Positions 52,280 to 61,034 of a DNA stretch of 64,000 nucleotides are shown here, piece after piece. The notes beneath the pieces were generated by a model, which saw only the letters and a list, made by a program, of their open reading frames with translations, did not search any database and was not told the DNA's origin. How positions within the stretch are numbered: the stretch's first letter is position 1; every line of letters starts with the position of its first letter. The stretch lies in contig NZ_JAAKXW010000001.1 of the NCBI RefSeq assembly GCF_011752045.1, forward strand, positions 1,426,001 to 1,490,000, given 5' to 3'. The stretch comes from Microbacterium hydrocarbonoxydans. GTDB taxonomy: Bacteria; Actinomycetota; Actinomycetes; Actinomycetales; Microbacteriaceae. Made by a program: the position numbers and the translations under genes.

Positions 52280-53314
52280 ATGCCTGCGAACCCCGTCGAG
52301 TTCATCTCCATGTTCTCGACGGGGTTCGTCGCGTTCGTGCTCCTCTTCTCGGGCGCGACGAAGCTCGGACGAGCCGCCCGCACGCTCGACAGCATGGGTG
52401 CACTGGGCGTCCCCGCCTTCGCGCAGCGCCGCTGGATCGCCGCCGCCGTGCCGCTCTGGGAGATCGGGCTCGGTCTCGCCCTCCTCCTCACCTCCGGCTG
52501 GCTGCGCGCCGCGTCCGCGGCGCTCGCGCTGGGGACGTTCGCCGTCTTCACGGTCTTCCTCATCGGAGTCCTCCGACGCGGTGAAGAGGTGGACTGCGGA
52601 TGCTTCGGCCCGCTGTCCGCCGACGATCGCGTCACCGGCTGGACGGTGGCTCGCAACGTGGTGCTGATCATCGCGTCGACGATCGCGGCCGTCACCGCGG
52701 CTTCACGTCCTGCGCTGGTCGTCGAACTGTTCACCGCCGAAGCGACGCTGGTGCTGTTCACCGCCCTGGCCTGGACACTCGTCGCGCTCGCCGTCGTGAC
52801 AGCTGCCCTCGTCCGCCTGCGCCGCCCCTCCGAAGACCCCGCCGCCTCGGCATCCGCCGCTCCGACGATCGCCGCTGGAGTGGGCGATCCGCTCCCCGCA
52901 GCGGAGCTCGTGAGCGGCGACGGGGTCACCCTTCCGCTCAACGTCCTGGGCGCCGGCGCGCCGGTGCTCCTCGTGTTCCTGTCCGCCGAGTGCGGCAAGT
53001 GCGCCGCCGTCGCCAAGCGCCTGCCCGAGTGGCAGGAGCAGATCGGCTCCTCGGTTCTGCTCCGCGTCGCCACCTCCTCTCGCCCGGACTTCCTCGCGAG
53101 CAAGTACCCCGAGGCCGCGCCCTTCGCCTACTACGGCGCCCGCGCCGCCAAGAACGCCCTCGGCATCGAGGGCATCCCCTCCGCCGTGCTCCTCGGAGGC
53201 CTGCAGCATCCGTTCGTCGCGTCGCCGGTCGCACACCGCGAAGACGAGATCGACGCCCTGGTCCGCGGCATCGTCGAGGCGCAGGCGCAGGCGAGTGCCG
53301 ATGCCGCCGGCTGA
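52280..53314 (+). CDS. MauE-like membrane protein fused to thioredoxin-like domain, copy 2
   Basis: This 344-residue protein has the same design as 27770-28786: four or five spans with CGCFG at residues 106-110, a short polar linker, and a thioredoxin-like domain with CGKC at 238-241 and GIPSAVL (cis-Pro) near 298. It probably forms or reshuffles disulfides in exported proteins, the obvious client being the Tat protein just upstream. The ATG lies seven bases after TAACCT (52267-52272), so it has its own leaderless promoter besides read-through. Confidence 0.82.
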   Translation: MPANPVEFISMFSTGFVAFVLLFSGATKLGRAARTLDSMGALGVPAFAQRRWIAAAVPLWEIGLGLALLLTSGWLRAASAALALGTFAVFTVFLIGVLRRGEEVDCGCFGPLSADDRVTGWTVARNVVLIIASTIAAVTAASRPALVVELFTAEATLVLFTALAWTLVALAVVTAALVRLRRPSEDPAASASAAPTIAAGVGDPLPAAELVSGDGVTLPLNVLGAGAPVLLVFLSAECGKCAAVAKRLPEWQEQIGSSVLLRVATSSRPDFLASKYPEAAPFAYYGARAAKNALGIEGIPSAVLLGGLQHPFVASPVAHREDEIDALVRGIVEAQAQASADAAG

Positions 53315-53322
53315 CTCCGGCG

Positions 53323-54381
53323 CTAACGAACCGGTCGCAGCCGCTTCGGCCGCCCGGTGAGCAGGCCCATCAGCCACTCCACCGGGCCGACGCCGGCGAA
53401 CCGCCACCAGACCCAGGCGACGAGGACCATCCCCGGCACGATCAGCAGCCACCCGAGCGGCTCGTTGCCCTGCGGGAAGCCGTTCGCGCGCGCCCAGAGC
53501 GCGATGAGGCCGACGTGCAGCACATACAGGCTCAGCGCCAGCTGGCCGCAGGCGCGGAAGGGCACGAAGACGCGCTCCCACTCGCCGCGCGCCCGCGCGG
53601 TCGCGGCGAACACGACGGCCACGTAGACGGCGAAGACGAGCCCGATGTCATGCAGCGTGTCGAGGTAGTCGCCCGACTTCACCTCCGCATCGGTGAGCTT
53701 GTCGATCGCGAAGCTCGCGATGTACGCGAGCGGGGCGATCGCGGCCATGATCCACAGCATCCGATCCCGGGTGAAGCCGTGCCGCAGCAGCAGCGCGCCG
53801 AGCAGGAAGAACGGCAGCAGGTTGATCAGCCGGTAGGAGGGTCCGAGCGCCACGGCGTTCGCGAGCTCGATCACGAACCCGGGCTGGGTGAAGATCCAGA
53901 GGGCGCCCCGCGCGAGGGCGATCAGCGGCTGGCTGATCAGCAGGATGGCCACGGCCGCGACGATCAGCATCCGTGTGCCCAGCAGGAGCAGGGGGACGCC
54001 CACGATCAGCAGGGCCCCGAGCGCCTGCAGCACGATCGCGACCCACGACCCCCAGGTCGACATCCACATGCCGAGAGCGAAGAGGAGGATGCCGCGCCAG
54101 GTCTGCTGCAGCCAGGTGCGGGCGAGGCCGTCCCGGCGGTTCCACACCAGCTGCGCGGAGATGCCCATGACCAGGGCGAACAGCGGCGAGGCCACGTCGT
54201 TGATGTCCGACTGGACGTACAGGAGCACCTTCGGCATGTTCGGGACGAAGGGACCGGCGTGGGCGATGAGCATCGCGAGGATCGCGACTCCGCGGAGCAC
54301 ATCCGGGATCGGCATCCGTCCGGCGCGGCGGCGGTCGGAACGGCGCGTCGCTGCGGTCGAGGTCAGTTCGTCGGCACTCAT
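53323..54381 (-). CDS. Acyltransferase-type membrane protein (DUF418/YeiB-like)
   Basis: This 352-residue protein has about nine to ten spans and starts with DVLRGVAILAMLIAHAGPF, as in membrane acyltransferases related to heparan-alpha-glucosaminide acetyltransferase and YeiB. LALSLYVLHVGLIALW near 285 and the C-terminal GPVEWLMGLLTGRP are typical of DUF418 proteins. It may O-acylate EPS or another envelope glycan. ATG at 54381 lies seven bases after TAGGCT on the minus strand; a GTG at 54405 would lie upstream of that promoter. Confidence 0.72.
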   Translation of the reverse strand: MSADELTSTAATRRSDRRRAGRMPIPDVLRGVAILAMLIAHAGPFVPNMPKVLLYVQSDINDVASPLFALVMGISAQLVWNRRDGLARTWLQQTWRGILLFALGMWMSTWGSWVAIVLQALGALLIVGVPLLLLGTRMLIVAAVAILLISQPLIALARGALWIFTQPGFVIELANAVALGPSYRLINLLPFFLLGALLLRHGFTRDRMLWIMAAIAPLAYIASFAIDKLTDAEVKSGDYLDTLHDIGLVFAVYVAVVFAATARARGEWERVFVPFRACGQLALSLYVLHVGLIALWARANGFPQGNEPLGWLLIVPGMVLVAWVWWRFAGVGPVEWLMGLLTGRPKRLRPVR

Positions 54382-54482
54382 CCCGCTCAGCCTAGGGACA
54401 GTCACCTCCCGTTGGCAGTACCGTCACCGAAATGCGCCATGATGAGAGGACATCGCCCCCTCACTGGGAAGAGGAACACATC

Positions 54483-55793
54483 GTGCGACTGTCGGTCATC
54501 GGCTGCGGGTACCTGGGCGCCGTCCATGCGGCCGCGATGACCTCGATCGGGCACGAGGTCGTGGGCATCGACATCGATCCGCGCAAGGTCGACGCGCTCT
54601 CGCGCGGCGAGGCGCCCTTCTTCGAGCCGGGCCTGCAGGACATCCTCACCGAGGGCGTCGCATCCGGTCGACTGACGTTCACCACCGACATCGCCGCGGC
54701 CGCGGGCGCCGCGGTGCACTTCGTCGGCGTCGGCACCCCCCAGCAGCAGGGCGGTCACGCGGCCGATCTCAGTCATGTGAACGAGGCGTTCGACGCGCTC
54801 CTCCCCCACCTCCGCGAGGGCGACGTGGTCGCCGGGAAGTCGACGGTGCCGGTGGGCACGGCGGCCGGCCTCGCCCCGCGAGTGGAGGCCGCCGGCGCCA
54901 CGCTGGTGTGGAACCCCGAGTTCCTCCGCGAGGGCTGGGCGGTGCAGGACACCATCGATCCCGACCGGCTCGTCGCCGGCGTCCCCGCGACCCCCGCCGG
55001 GGAGCGCGCCGCCCAGGTGCTCCGCGAGGTGTATCACCCGGCCGTCGCGAAGGGCACGCCGTTCATCGTCACCGACTACGCGACCGCCGAGCTCGTCAAG
55101 GTCGCCGCGAACGCCTTCCTCGCCACGAAGATCTCGTTCATCAACGCGATGGCGGAGATCGCCGAGGTCACCGGCGCGGATGTGACGCAGCTCGCCGACG
55201 CGATCGGGCACGACGCCCGCATCGGCCGCAAGTTCCTCGGCGCCGGCATCGGCTTCGGCGGCGGATGCCTGCCGAAGGACATCCGCGCGTTCGCGGCGCG
55301 CGCCGAAGAGCTCGGGCGCCGCGAGTCGGTCGCCTTCCTGCGCGAGGTCGATGCCATCAACATGCGCCGCCGCGACCGCGCCGTCGAGCTCGTCGTCGAT
55401 GCCCTGGGCGGCGTCGTGCACGGCAAGAAGGTCGCGGTGCTCGGGGCGGCCTTCAAGCCGTTCAGCGACGACGTGCGCGACTCCCCCGCCCTCGACGCCG
55501 CCGTGCGGCTGAACGGCCTCGGCGCCGACGTCGTCATCACCGACCCGCAGGCGATCGAGAACGCCCGGCGGCTGCATCCGCAGCTCACCTACGAAGTCGA
55601 CCGCGACACGACCCTGCGGGACGCGGATGCCGTGCTCGTCGTCACCGAATGGGACGAGTACCGACGGCAGATGTCGGCCGCCCACGTGAGCGCCCTGACG
55701 CACGGCCGGGTGGTCGTCGACGGCCGCAACTGCCTGGATGCCGCCGAGTGGCGCGCCGCCGGCTGGACGTATCACGGCATGGGGCGTCCCTGA
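54483..55793 (+). CDS. UDP-glucose 6-dehydrogenase
   Basis: This enzyme oxidises UDP-glucose to UDP-glucuronate with NAD, supplying acidic sugar for EPS. The 436 residues have the NAD-binding GCGYLGAVHAAAM at the start, VPVGT near 122, NPEFLREG near 144, KVAANAFLATKISFINAMAE near 206 and the catalytic cysteine in GFGGGCLPKD (Cys262). AAFKPFSDDVRDSPA near 326 begins the UDP-binding part. GTG at 54483 follows AAGAGGA. The next gene starts at the base after the stop. Confidence 0.94.
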   Translation: MRLSVIGCGYLGAVHAAAMTSIGHEVVGIDIDPRKVDALSRGEAPFFEPGLQDILTEGVASGRLTFTTDIAAAAGAAVHFVGVGTPQQQGGHAADLSHVNEAFDALLPHLREGDVVAGKSTVPVGTAAGLAPRVEAAGATLVWNPEFLREGWAVQDTIDPDRLVAGVPATPAGERAAQVLREVYHPAVAKGTPFIVTDYATAELVKVAANAFLATKISFINAMAEIAEVTGADVTQLADAIGHDARIGRKFLGAGIGFGGGCLPKDIRAFAARAEELGRRESVAFLREVDAINMRRRDRAVELVVDALGGVVHGKKVAVLGAAFKPFSDDVRDSPALDAAVRLNGLGADVVITDPQAIENARRLHPQLTYEVDRDTTLRDADAVLVVTEWDEYRRQMSAAHVSALTHGRVVVDGRNCLDAAEWRAAGWTYHGMGRP

Positions 55794-56900
55794 GTGTCAG
55801 GTCTTCTTGTCCACGAGTGGATCGAGTCGTCGGGGGGTGCCGAGCAGGTGCTGGCCGCGATGGCCAGGGCGTTCCCCGACGCCGACATCCAGTGCCTGTG
55901 GGATGACGCGCCGGCGCGCTTCGCCGACCGCCGGGTGATCGAGACCTGGCTCGCGCGCACCCCGCTGCGCCGGCACAAGGCGCTCGCGCTCCCGGTGACC
56001 GCCGCGGCCTGGCGACGGCTCCGCCCGGCGCAGGCCTACGACTGGATGCTCGTGAGCTCGCATCTCTTCGCGCATCACGCGCGGCTGCTCGGCCAGGACG
56101 TGCCGAAGTACGTGTACGCCCACACCCCCGCCCGCTACATCTGGAACCCGGAGCTCGACGAGCGCGGCGAGAAGGCCGTGGTCAGGGCCGTCGCACCGCT
56201 GTTCCGCCGCCTCGACAGGCGCCGCGCGCAGGAGCCCACCGCGATCGCCGCCAACAGCGCCTTCGTGCGGGAGCGCATCGCGGAGGCATGGGGGCGGGAT
56301 GCCGTCGTCATCCACCCGCCCGTCGCCGTCGACCGCATCCGCGCCAGGGAGGATTGGCGTGACGCCGTCACCGACGCCGCGGAGCTCCGGCTGCTCGAAC
56401 GTCTGCCGAGACCGTTCGTCCTCGGCGCCTCGCGGTTCATTCCGTACAAGCGGCTCGACCTCGTGATCCGGGCGGGTGAGCGGGCAGGGATGCCGGTCGT
56501 GATCACCGGTCGAGGACCGGAGGAGGACCATCTGCGTGCCCTCGCCGCGGAAGCCCAGGTGCCGGTGGAGGTCGTCCTCTCCCCCTCCGATGCGCTGCTC
56601 TACGCCCTCATGCAGCAGGCGTCGGTGTTCGTGTTCCCGGCCGTCGAGGACTTCGGCATCGTGCCGGTGGAGGCGCAGGCGGCGGGCACGCCCGTCGTCA
56701 CCGGCCCGGTGGGCGGCCAGCTCGAGGGGATCCGCGACGGCGTGAGCGGCGTGATCGCCGCCTCGACGGATGCCGGCGACCTGGCATCCGCGATCGAGCG
56801 AGCGATCGCGCTCCCCGCCTTCGACGCGGATGCGGTGACCGCGCCGTTCCGCGAGGAGCGATTCGCGGACGCCATCCGCGCCTTCGTGGGCCGCTCATGA
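55794..56900 (+). CDS. Glycosyltransferase family 4 (WbaZ-like)
   Basis: This 368-residue GT-B enzyme starts LLVHEWIESSGGAEQVLAAMA and has YAHTPARYIWNPELD near 105 and ASRFIPYKRLDLVI near 211, a pattern typical of mannosyltransferases of the WbaZ/WbdB type. FVFPAVEDFGIVPVEAQAAGTPVV near 280 is the donor site. GTG at 55794 follows immediately after the UDP-glucose dehydrogenase stop, and the end overlaps the VanZ-like gene (ATGA). Confidence 0.88.
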   Translation: MSGLLVHEWIESSGGAEQVLAAMARAFPDADIQCLWDDAPARFADRRVIETWLARTPLRRHKALALPVTAAAWRRLRPAQAYDWMLVSSHLFAHHARLLGQDVPKYVYAHTPARYIWNPELDERGEKAVVRAVAPLFRRLDRRRAQEPTAIAANSAFVRERIAEAWGRDAVVIHPPVAVDRIRAREDWRDAVTDAAELRLLERLPRPFVLGASRFIPYKRLDLVIRAGERAGMPVVITGRGPEEDHLRALAAEAQVPVEVVLSPSDALLYALMQQASVFVFPAVEDFGIVPVEAQAAGTPVVTGPVGGQLEGIRDGVSGVIAASTDAGDLASAIERAIALPAFDADAVTAPFREERFADAIRAFVGRS

Positions 56901-57394
56901 CGCAGCCTCGCACCGCGGACCGGAACGGTAGAACTGGTTCGCTGAGCCCGTCGAGGGGTCTTCGGAACCTGCAGCTCTGGTCGCGCATCCTTCTCGCGCC
57001 GTACCTCGTCGCTCTCCTCCTCGTCACCCTGCTGCCCGGCGCGGAGGCGGCACGGGTCACCGGGATCGTGGCGACGGTCGCGACCTGGCTCGGCGTTTTC
57101 GGCGTCCCCTACGACATCGCCTATCCGATCATGGAGTTCCTGGCGAACATCGCGCTGTTCGTGCCCTTCGGCCTGCTGATCGCCGTCGCCTGGCCGACAG
57201 TGCCGCGCGGGCGGATCGTCGCGGCCGGCTTCGCGACGAGCGGGGCGATCGAGCTCGTCCAGCTGATGCTCCCGACGCGGTTCTCCACGCTGTCCGACCT
57301 CATCGCTAACACGCTGGGCACGGTCATCGGATGCGCGGTCGCTGTGCTGTTCGCAGGCTACCTCCGGCGACGTCGCCGTACGCTGGAACCATGA
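56897..57394 (+). CDS. VanZ-family membrane protein
   Basis: This 165-residue protein has four spans; NIALFVPFGLLIAVAW near 87 and SGAIELVQLMLPTRFSTLSDLIANTLGTVIG near 117 hold the VanZ family positions (F-P-F-G, E-x-x-Q, R-x-x-x-x-x-D-x-x-x-N). VanZ proteins are linked to teicoplanin resistance and envelope functions, with unknown mechanism. It overlaps genes on both sides (ATGA at each end). Confidence 0.85.
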   Translation: MTQPRTADRNGRTGSLSPSRGLRNLQLWSRILLAPYLVALLLVTLLPGAEAARVTGIVATVATWLGVFGVPYDIAYPIMEFLANIALFVPFGLLIAVAWPTVPRGRIVAAGFATSGAIELVQLMLPTRFSTLSDLIANTLGTVIGCAVAVLFAGYLRRRRRTLEP

Positions 57395-58158
57395 CTGATT
57401 CCGGTTCGCCGCATCTGCATGCCGGCATGAGCAGACGAGAGCGGCGTCAGTTGCTCGAGTCGCTCCGCGCCTCCGGCCTGCCGGATCTGCATCCCGCTCC
57501 GACTGAGCCGGCGTCGGCCGCCGCTCCGGAGCCAGCCCCCGTGGCGGAAGAGGCTTCCGAGCCGCCGACCATCCTGATCGTCTGCACCGGCAACATCTGC
57601 CGCTCGCCGATGGCAGAGATTCTGCTGCGCTCCCGTCTGGGCGACCTGGGCGTACGGTTCCACAGCGCCGGCACGCATGCGCTCGTCGATCACGAGATGG
57701 ATGCACAGTCACGCGAGCTCTCGCTCGGACTCGGAGCGACCGCTGACGACGCCGCAGCGCACCGCGCCCGCCTTCTCACGGCGTCGCACCTCCGCGAGGC
57801 CGACCTGATCCTCACGATGTCACGCGAGCACCGCACCCACGTTGTCCAGCTGCTGCCCGAGGCACTCCGGCGGGTGTTCACCCTCCGCGAGTTCGCCCGC
57901 CTCGCCGCCACGCTCTCGTCCGAGAGCGCGCGCGATGCGGCGGATGCCGGAGACGGCGCGCCGCGCGAGCGTCTCGGCGCCGTGGTCGCGGCCGTCGGCG
58001 CACAGCGGGGCATGAGCGTTCCCGCCAGCGCCGAGGATGACGACGTCATCGACCCGTACCGGCGCTCGCAGCGGACCTACGACCTGTCGACCTCGCAGCT
58101 CACCCCCGCGATCGGCGAGGTCGAACGTGTCGTTCGCGCGACACTCACCACGCTGTGA
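57391..58158 (+). CDS. Low-molecular-weight protein-tyrosine phosphatase (Wzb-like), copy 2
   Basis: This 255-residue protein has CTGNICRSP with catalytic Cys65 and DVIDPYRRS near 223. Like copy 1 at 18994 it carries an N-terminal polar extension with an SRRERRQLLESL motif and an extra segment after FARLA. It probably reverses tyrosine phosphorylation by the second Wzc-type kinase. The ATG overlaps the VanZ stop, and TACGCT (57379-57384) six bases upstream could start a separate leaderless transcript. It ends the last block with typical local base composition. Confidence 0.88.
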   Translation: MTDSGSPHLHAGMSRRERRQLLESLRASGLPDLHPAPTEPASAAAPEPAPVAEEASEPPTILIVCTGNICRSPMAEILLRSRLGDLGVRFHSAGTHALVDHEMDAQSRELSLGLGATADDAAAHRARLLTASHLREADLILTMSREHRTHVVQLLPEALRRVFTLREFARLAATLSSESARDAADAGDGAPRERLGAVVAAVGAQRGMSVPASAEDDDVIDPYRRSQRTYDLSTSQLTPAIGEVERVVRATLTTL

Positions 58159-58181
58159 GGCGCGACACGCGGGAATGCCGC

Positions 58182-59540
58182 TCAGGCCGCTCGGTCATGG
58201 CGCGTTGCAGGCCAAACGATCTTTGCAGGCATCTCACCCTCGATGATCTGTTTGTGGACTAGGACTACGAATACGAATAGGAATAGGACGGGTGTACCGA
58301 TGAAGATCTGCCCTTTCAGGATTCCGATAGCGAAGCCGACAAAGAGCGCGACGAAAAGGATGGTGTCAGGCTTCGAGTCCTTCAGAAGAAAGTAGGCCAG
58401 CGTGCCGTAACCGAGGACAACAAAGATGAGTCCACCCATAAACAGGTCATTCGTCAGCCCGACGTCTGTCCTGAAACCCTCATTCGCATAGATGTCGTCT
58501 CCGGTCCCCCATATGAGCGCGAGTCCTTCAGGAACGACGAGCACTTCCGAGAACAGGACACCATAGTTCCCCTGGAGCGACCCGTCATTCACCAGCGCGC
58601 TGGTGTCCTCGACGAGCCCCTGGAGGAATCGTGCGGTGATCGGACTGAGTTGCGACACAACGAACCATGCCACTGACATGAGGCCCGCCAGTGAGGCAAC
58701 CGTGAACAGCCTCGCCAAAGGGCTCACAATGACCGCGCCAATCTTTCCCCGGAAAGTCTGCCCCAGGATCATCAGCACCGCCATGACTGCAAACACGATG
58801 ATACCGGTGCGCCCGTTAAGCAGGATGGCAACCAGAATCAGCGGCACGTAACGGATACCACGGAACCTATAGTTCAATGTGAAATATACTGCGACGGCAG
58901 CGAGCATTCCGTGATAGATCGGTGTCACGAACGTGTACTCGCCCATAAAGCCATAAATGCGGGAACTCAGCAAGTAATCGCCACGGTCGCCGGCTGCGAG
59001 TTCGTACAGCCAGTTTGAGATTTCCTTCAGCGGCGGAAACACAAACGACATCAGCCCCCAGATCCCTTGGAAAGCCGCGAGCTTGTAGAGCATCGAAAGC
59101 GAGGATTCAGCTGTGAATCCACGACTCTTGCATAGGTAGATGATGAAAGTGACATGGATCGCCATCAGAAGGATGACGTTGTTCTGTACGATGCGCAGGT
59201 CTACGAAGCTTTCAACCTCTGGGTGAGTTGCAAGGTGCACGAGCGCGACGAACAGGCTCAGCCCGAACATCACGATCAGGAACCGCTTGAGTGGCTCGTA
59301 ATTGAGGAGCTCGAACACGCGCTGCTGCCGAGTGAACAGGACATGAACAATTAAGAGCAGGGCCAGCACACCCAAGATGAAGAACTTGCTCGCGAAGAAT
59401 GATGCCGAGAACGTCGGAGTGTAGATCACGTAGAACACATAGATATAGAGTCCGACGTTGCGAAGGAACCCTGATCCATCCGAAAGCCTTGTGCTCTCGT
59501 CATCGCCGCGCAATGCGGATGCCCCGGTCGTTCCGCTCAT
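58182..59540 (-). CDS. O-antigen polymerase-like membrane protein, copy 2 (Wzy-like)
   Basis: This 452-residue protein has about eleven spans rich in Phe, Ile and Tyr. ILLNGRTGIIVFAVMAVLMIL near 240 and a long loop with IWGTGDDIYANEGFRTDVG near 356 match the Wzy polymerase pattern (the loop resembles the G-x-G loop of O-antigen polymerases). Codon use and GC are clearly lower than in the genes to the left. ATG at 59540 is chosen; TAGGCT lies eight bases upstream, and a GTG at 59543 is possible. Confidence 0.8.
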   Translation of the reverse strand: MSGTTGASALRGDDESTRLSDGSGFLRNVGLYIYVFYVIYTPTFSASFFASKFFILGVLALLLIVHVLFTRQQRVFELLNYEPLKRFLIVMFGLSLFVALVHLATHPEVESFVDLRIVQNNVILLMAIHVTFIIYLCKSRGFTAESSLSMLYKLAAFQGIWGLMSFVFPPLKEISNWLYELAAGDRGDYLLSSRIYGFMGEYTFVTPIYHGMLAAVAVYFTLNYRFRGIRYVPLILVAILLNGRTGIIVFAVMAVLMILGQTFRGKIGAVIVSPLARLFTVASLAGLMSVAWFVVSQLSPITARFLQGLVEDTSALVNDGSLQGNYGVLFSEVLVVPEGLALIWGTGDDIYANEGFRTDVGLTNDLFMGGLIFVVLGYGTLAYFLLKDSKPDTILFVALFVGFAIGILKGQIFIGTPVLFLFVFVVLVHKQIIEGEMPAKIVWPATRHDRAA

Positions 59541-59581
59541 CACGTCCAAGCCTACTGCTGAGCGCGTGTGGGGGCAGTCAG

Positions 59582-59587
59582 TAGACT
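59582..59587 (+). promoter_or_regulatory. -10 box of the acyltransferase gene
   Basis: TAGACT ends six bases before GTG 59594, so the transcript is probably leaderless. Confidence 0.6.
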
Positions 59588-59593
59588 GCCCCC

Positions 59594-60856
59594 GTGCCCA
59601 CACCCAAGAGAGTCGAGTTCCGGTATCTGGATGGGTTGCGCGGGGGCGCGGCCCTGTTGGTCGCGGCATACCACGCGTACCTCTTCACCGGCAGGACTGG
59701 TGATGCCGAGGCAGCGATGCCCCTTTGGAAGGAGGTTATCGGGCTCGGCTATGTAGGTGTACCGGTGTTCATCGTCCTATCCGGATACGTCCTCATGCTT
59801 CCCGTCACTCGAACGCGGGACCTCACATTCCGTGGCGGTGTTGGCGCGTTCATCAAGCGGCGTGCCCGACGAATCCTGCCGCCGTACTACGCGGCGATGG
59901 CATTCGCGCTACTGCTGATCGCCATCGTCCCGGTGATGCAGCAGCCAACGGGGACGGCCTGGGACTCCAAGCTCCCCGTCACCTTGGAGTCAGTGGTCGC
60001 GCACTTGCTTCTGCTGCACAACCTGTCTCCTCACCAGATGTTCACCATCAACGGTCCATTGTGGAGCGTCGCCCTCGAGTGGCAGATCTACTTCGTCATG
60101 TCCTTCGCCCTTCTGCCCCTGTGGCGTCGGCTTCCCAGCACACTGGTCGTCGGTGCCCTTCTGGTTGTGACGATGATCCCCGTCGCGTTGCAGACAGGCA
60201 CCTTCGCGCACCCATGGCTAGTCGCCCTGTTCGCTGTCGGGATGCTGGCTGCACAGTTGACCCTGAGTAATTCGGAGCAGAGATGGGCTGGGCCCACGAC
60301 CATCACGCTGGCCTTGGCGATCATCCCAGCCGCCGCACTCCCCCGGCTGTTCGATGTTCCTGCAGACCCCTTCGTGGAAGTCATCGCGGGTTTAGCGGTT
60401 GCTTCGGCTTTGATATGGGCCGGTCGTCGGACCCTCTCGTCGGGCACCCCGCGCGCCGCCGTGCCATTCCAGTCACGTCCGATGATGTTCCTCGGGTTGA
60501 TCTCGTACAGCATTTACCTCTTCCACAGCCCAATTCTTGGCCTCTTCAATCTTCTACTCCTACCACTCCAAATTCCGACAGTCATGCTGTACATGCTCGT
60601 TACTTTCGTCGGCCTGCCGCTGGCAGTCGGGGTCGCGTACCTGATGTTCTGGCTTATTGAGCGGCATTTCTTGAATTCTCACCAGCGGCACGCTGCCCAA
60701 GAGATATCAAGCTCAGCAGATCGGGGAGTTAAGCATGGTTCGCACCTACTAGGAAGCAGGGAAATCTCTCTTAGACTGGATGCTCTCCCGGGTGAGACTC
60801 ACCGGACAGTGCAGCGCGAGCAGGAGCCCGGAGCACCACGAGCATGGCGCCGATGA
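59594..60856 (+). CDS. Acyltransferase family 3 (OafA-like O-acetyltransferase)
   Basis: This 420-residue membrane enzyme has about ten spans. RYLDGLRGGAALLVAAYHAYLF at the start holds the catalytic His region, YVGVPVFIVLSGYVL near 53 and RRARRILPPYYAAM near 89 are the family boxes, and ISYSIYLFHSPILGLF lies near 300. It probably O-acetylates EPS sugars. The last 70 residues are polar and cytoplasmic. GTG at 59594 has a leaderless promoter. Base composition is lower in GC than the left part of the window. Confidence 0.88.
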   Translation: MPTPKRVEFRYLDGLRGGAALLVAAYHAYLFTGRTGDAEAAMPLWKEVIGLGYVGVPVFIVLSGYVLMLPVTRTRDLTFRGGVGAFIKRRARRILPPYYAAMAFALLLIAIVPVMQQPTGTAWDSKLPVTLESVVAHLLLLHNLSPHQMFTINGPLWSVALEWQIYFVMSFALLPLWRRLPSTLVVGALLVVTMIPVALQTGTFAHPWLVALFAVGMLAAQLTLSNSEQRWAGPTTITLALAIIPAAALPRLFDVPADPFVEVIAGLAVASALIWAGRRTLSSGTPRAAVPFQSRPMMFLGLISYSIYLFHSPILGLFNLLLLPLQIPTVMLYMLVTFVGLPLAVGVAYLMFWLIERHFLNSHQRHAAQEISSSADRGVKHGSHLLGSREISLRLDALPGETHRTVQREQEPGAPRAWRR

Positions 60857-61034
60857 AACCAGGTGCGCGGGTCTAAGCGAAGGCCATCACACGTTTCGAA
60901 AATCACGAACCGGGCACCCGGTCGACGGAATCTGATGCCCGCGAGTCGCGGCGACCGGTCTCGTGAACCGTTCGCGCGACGGGCTATGTCCGCGCCGCGT
61001 CGCAACCGCAGATCAGCGGCATCTGCTTGCTCCG

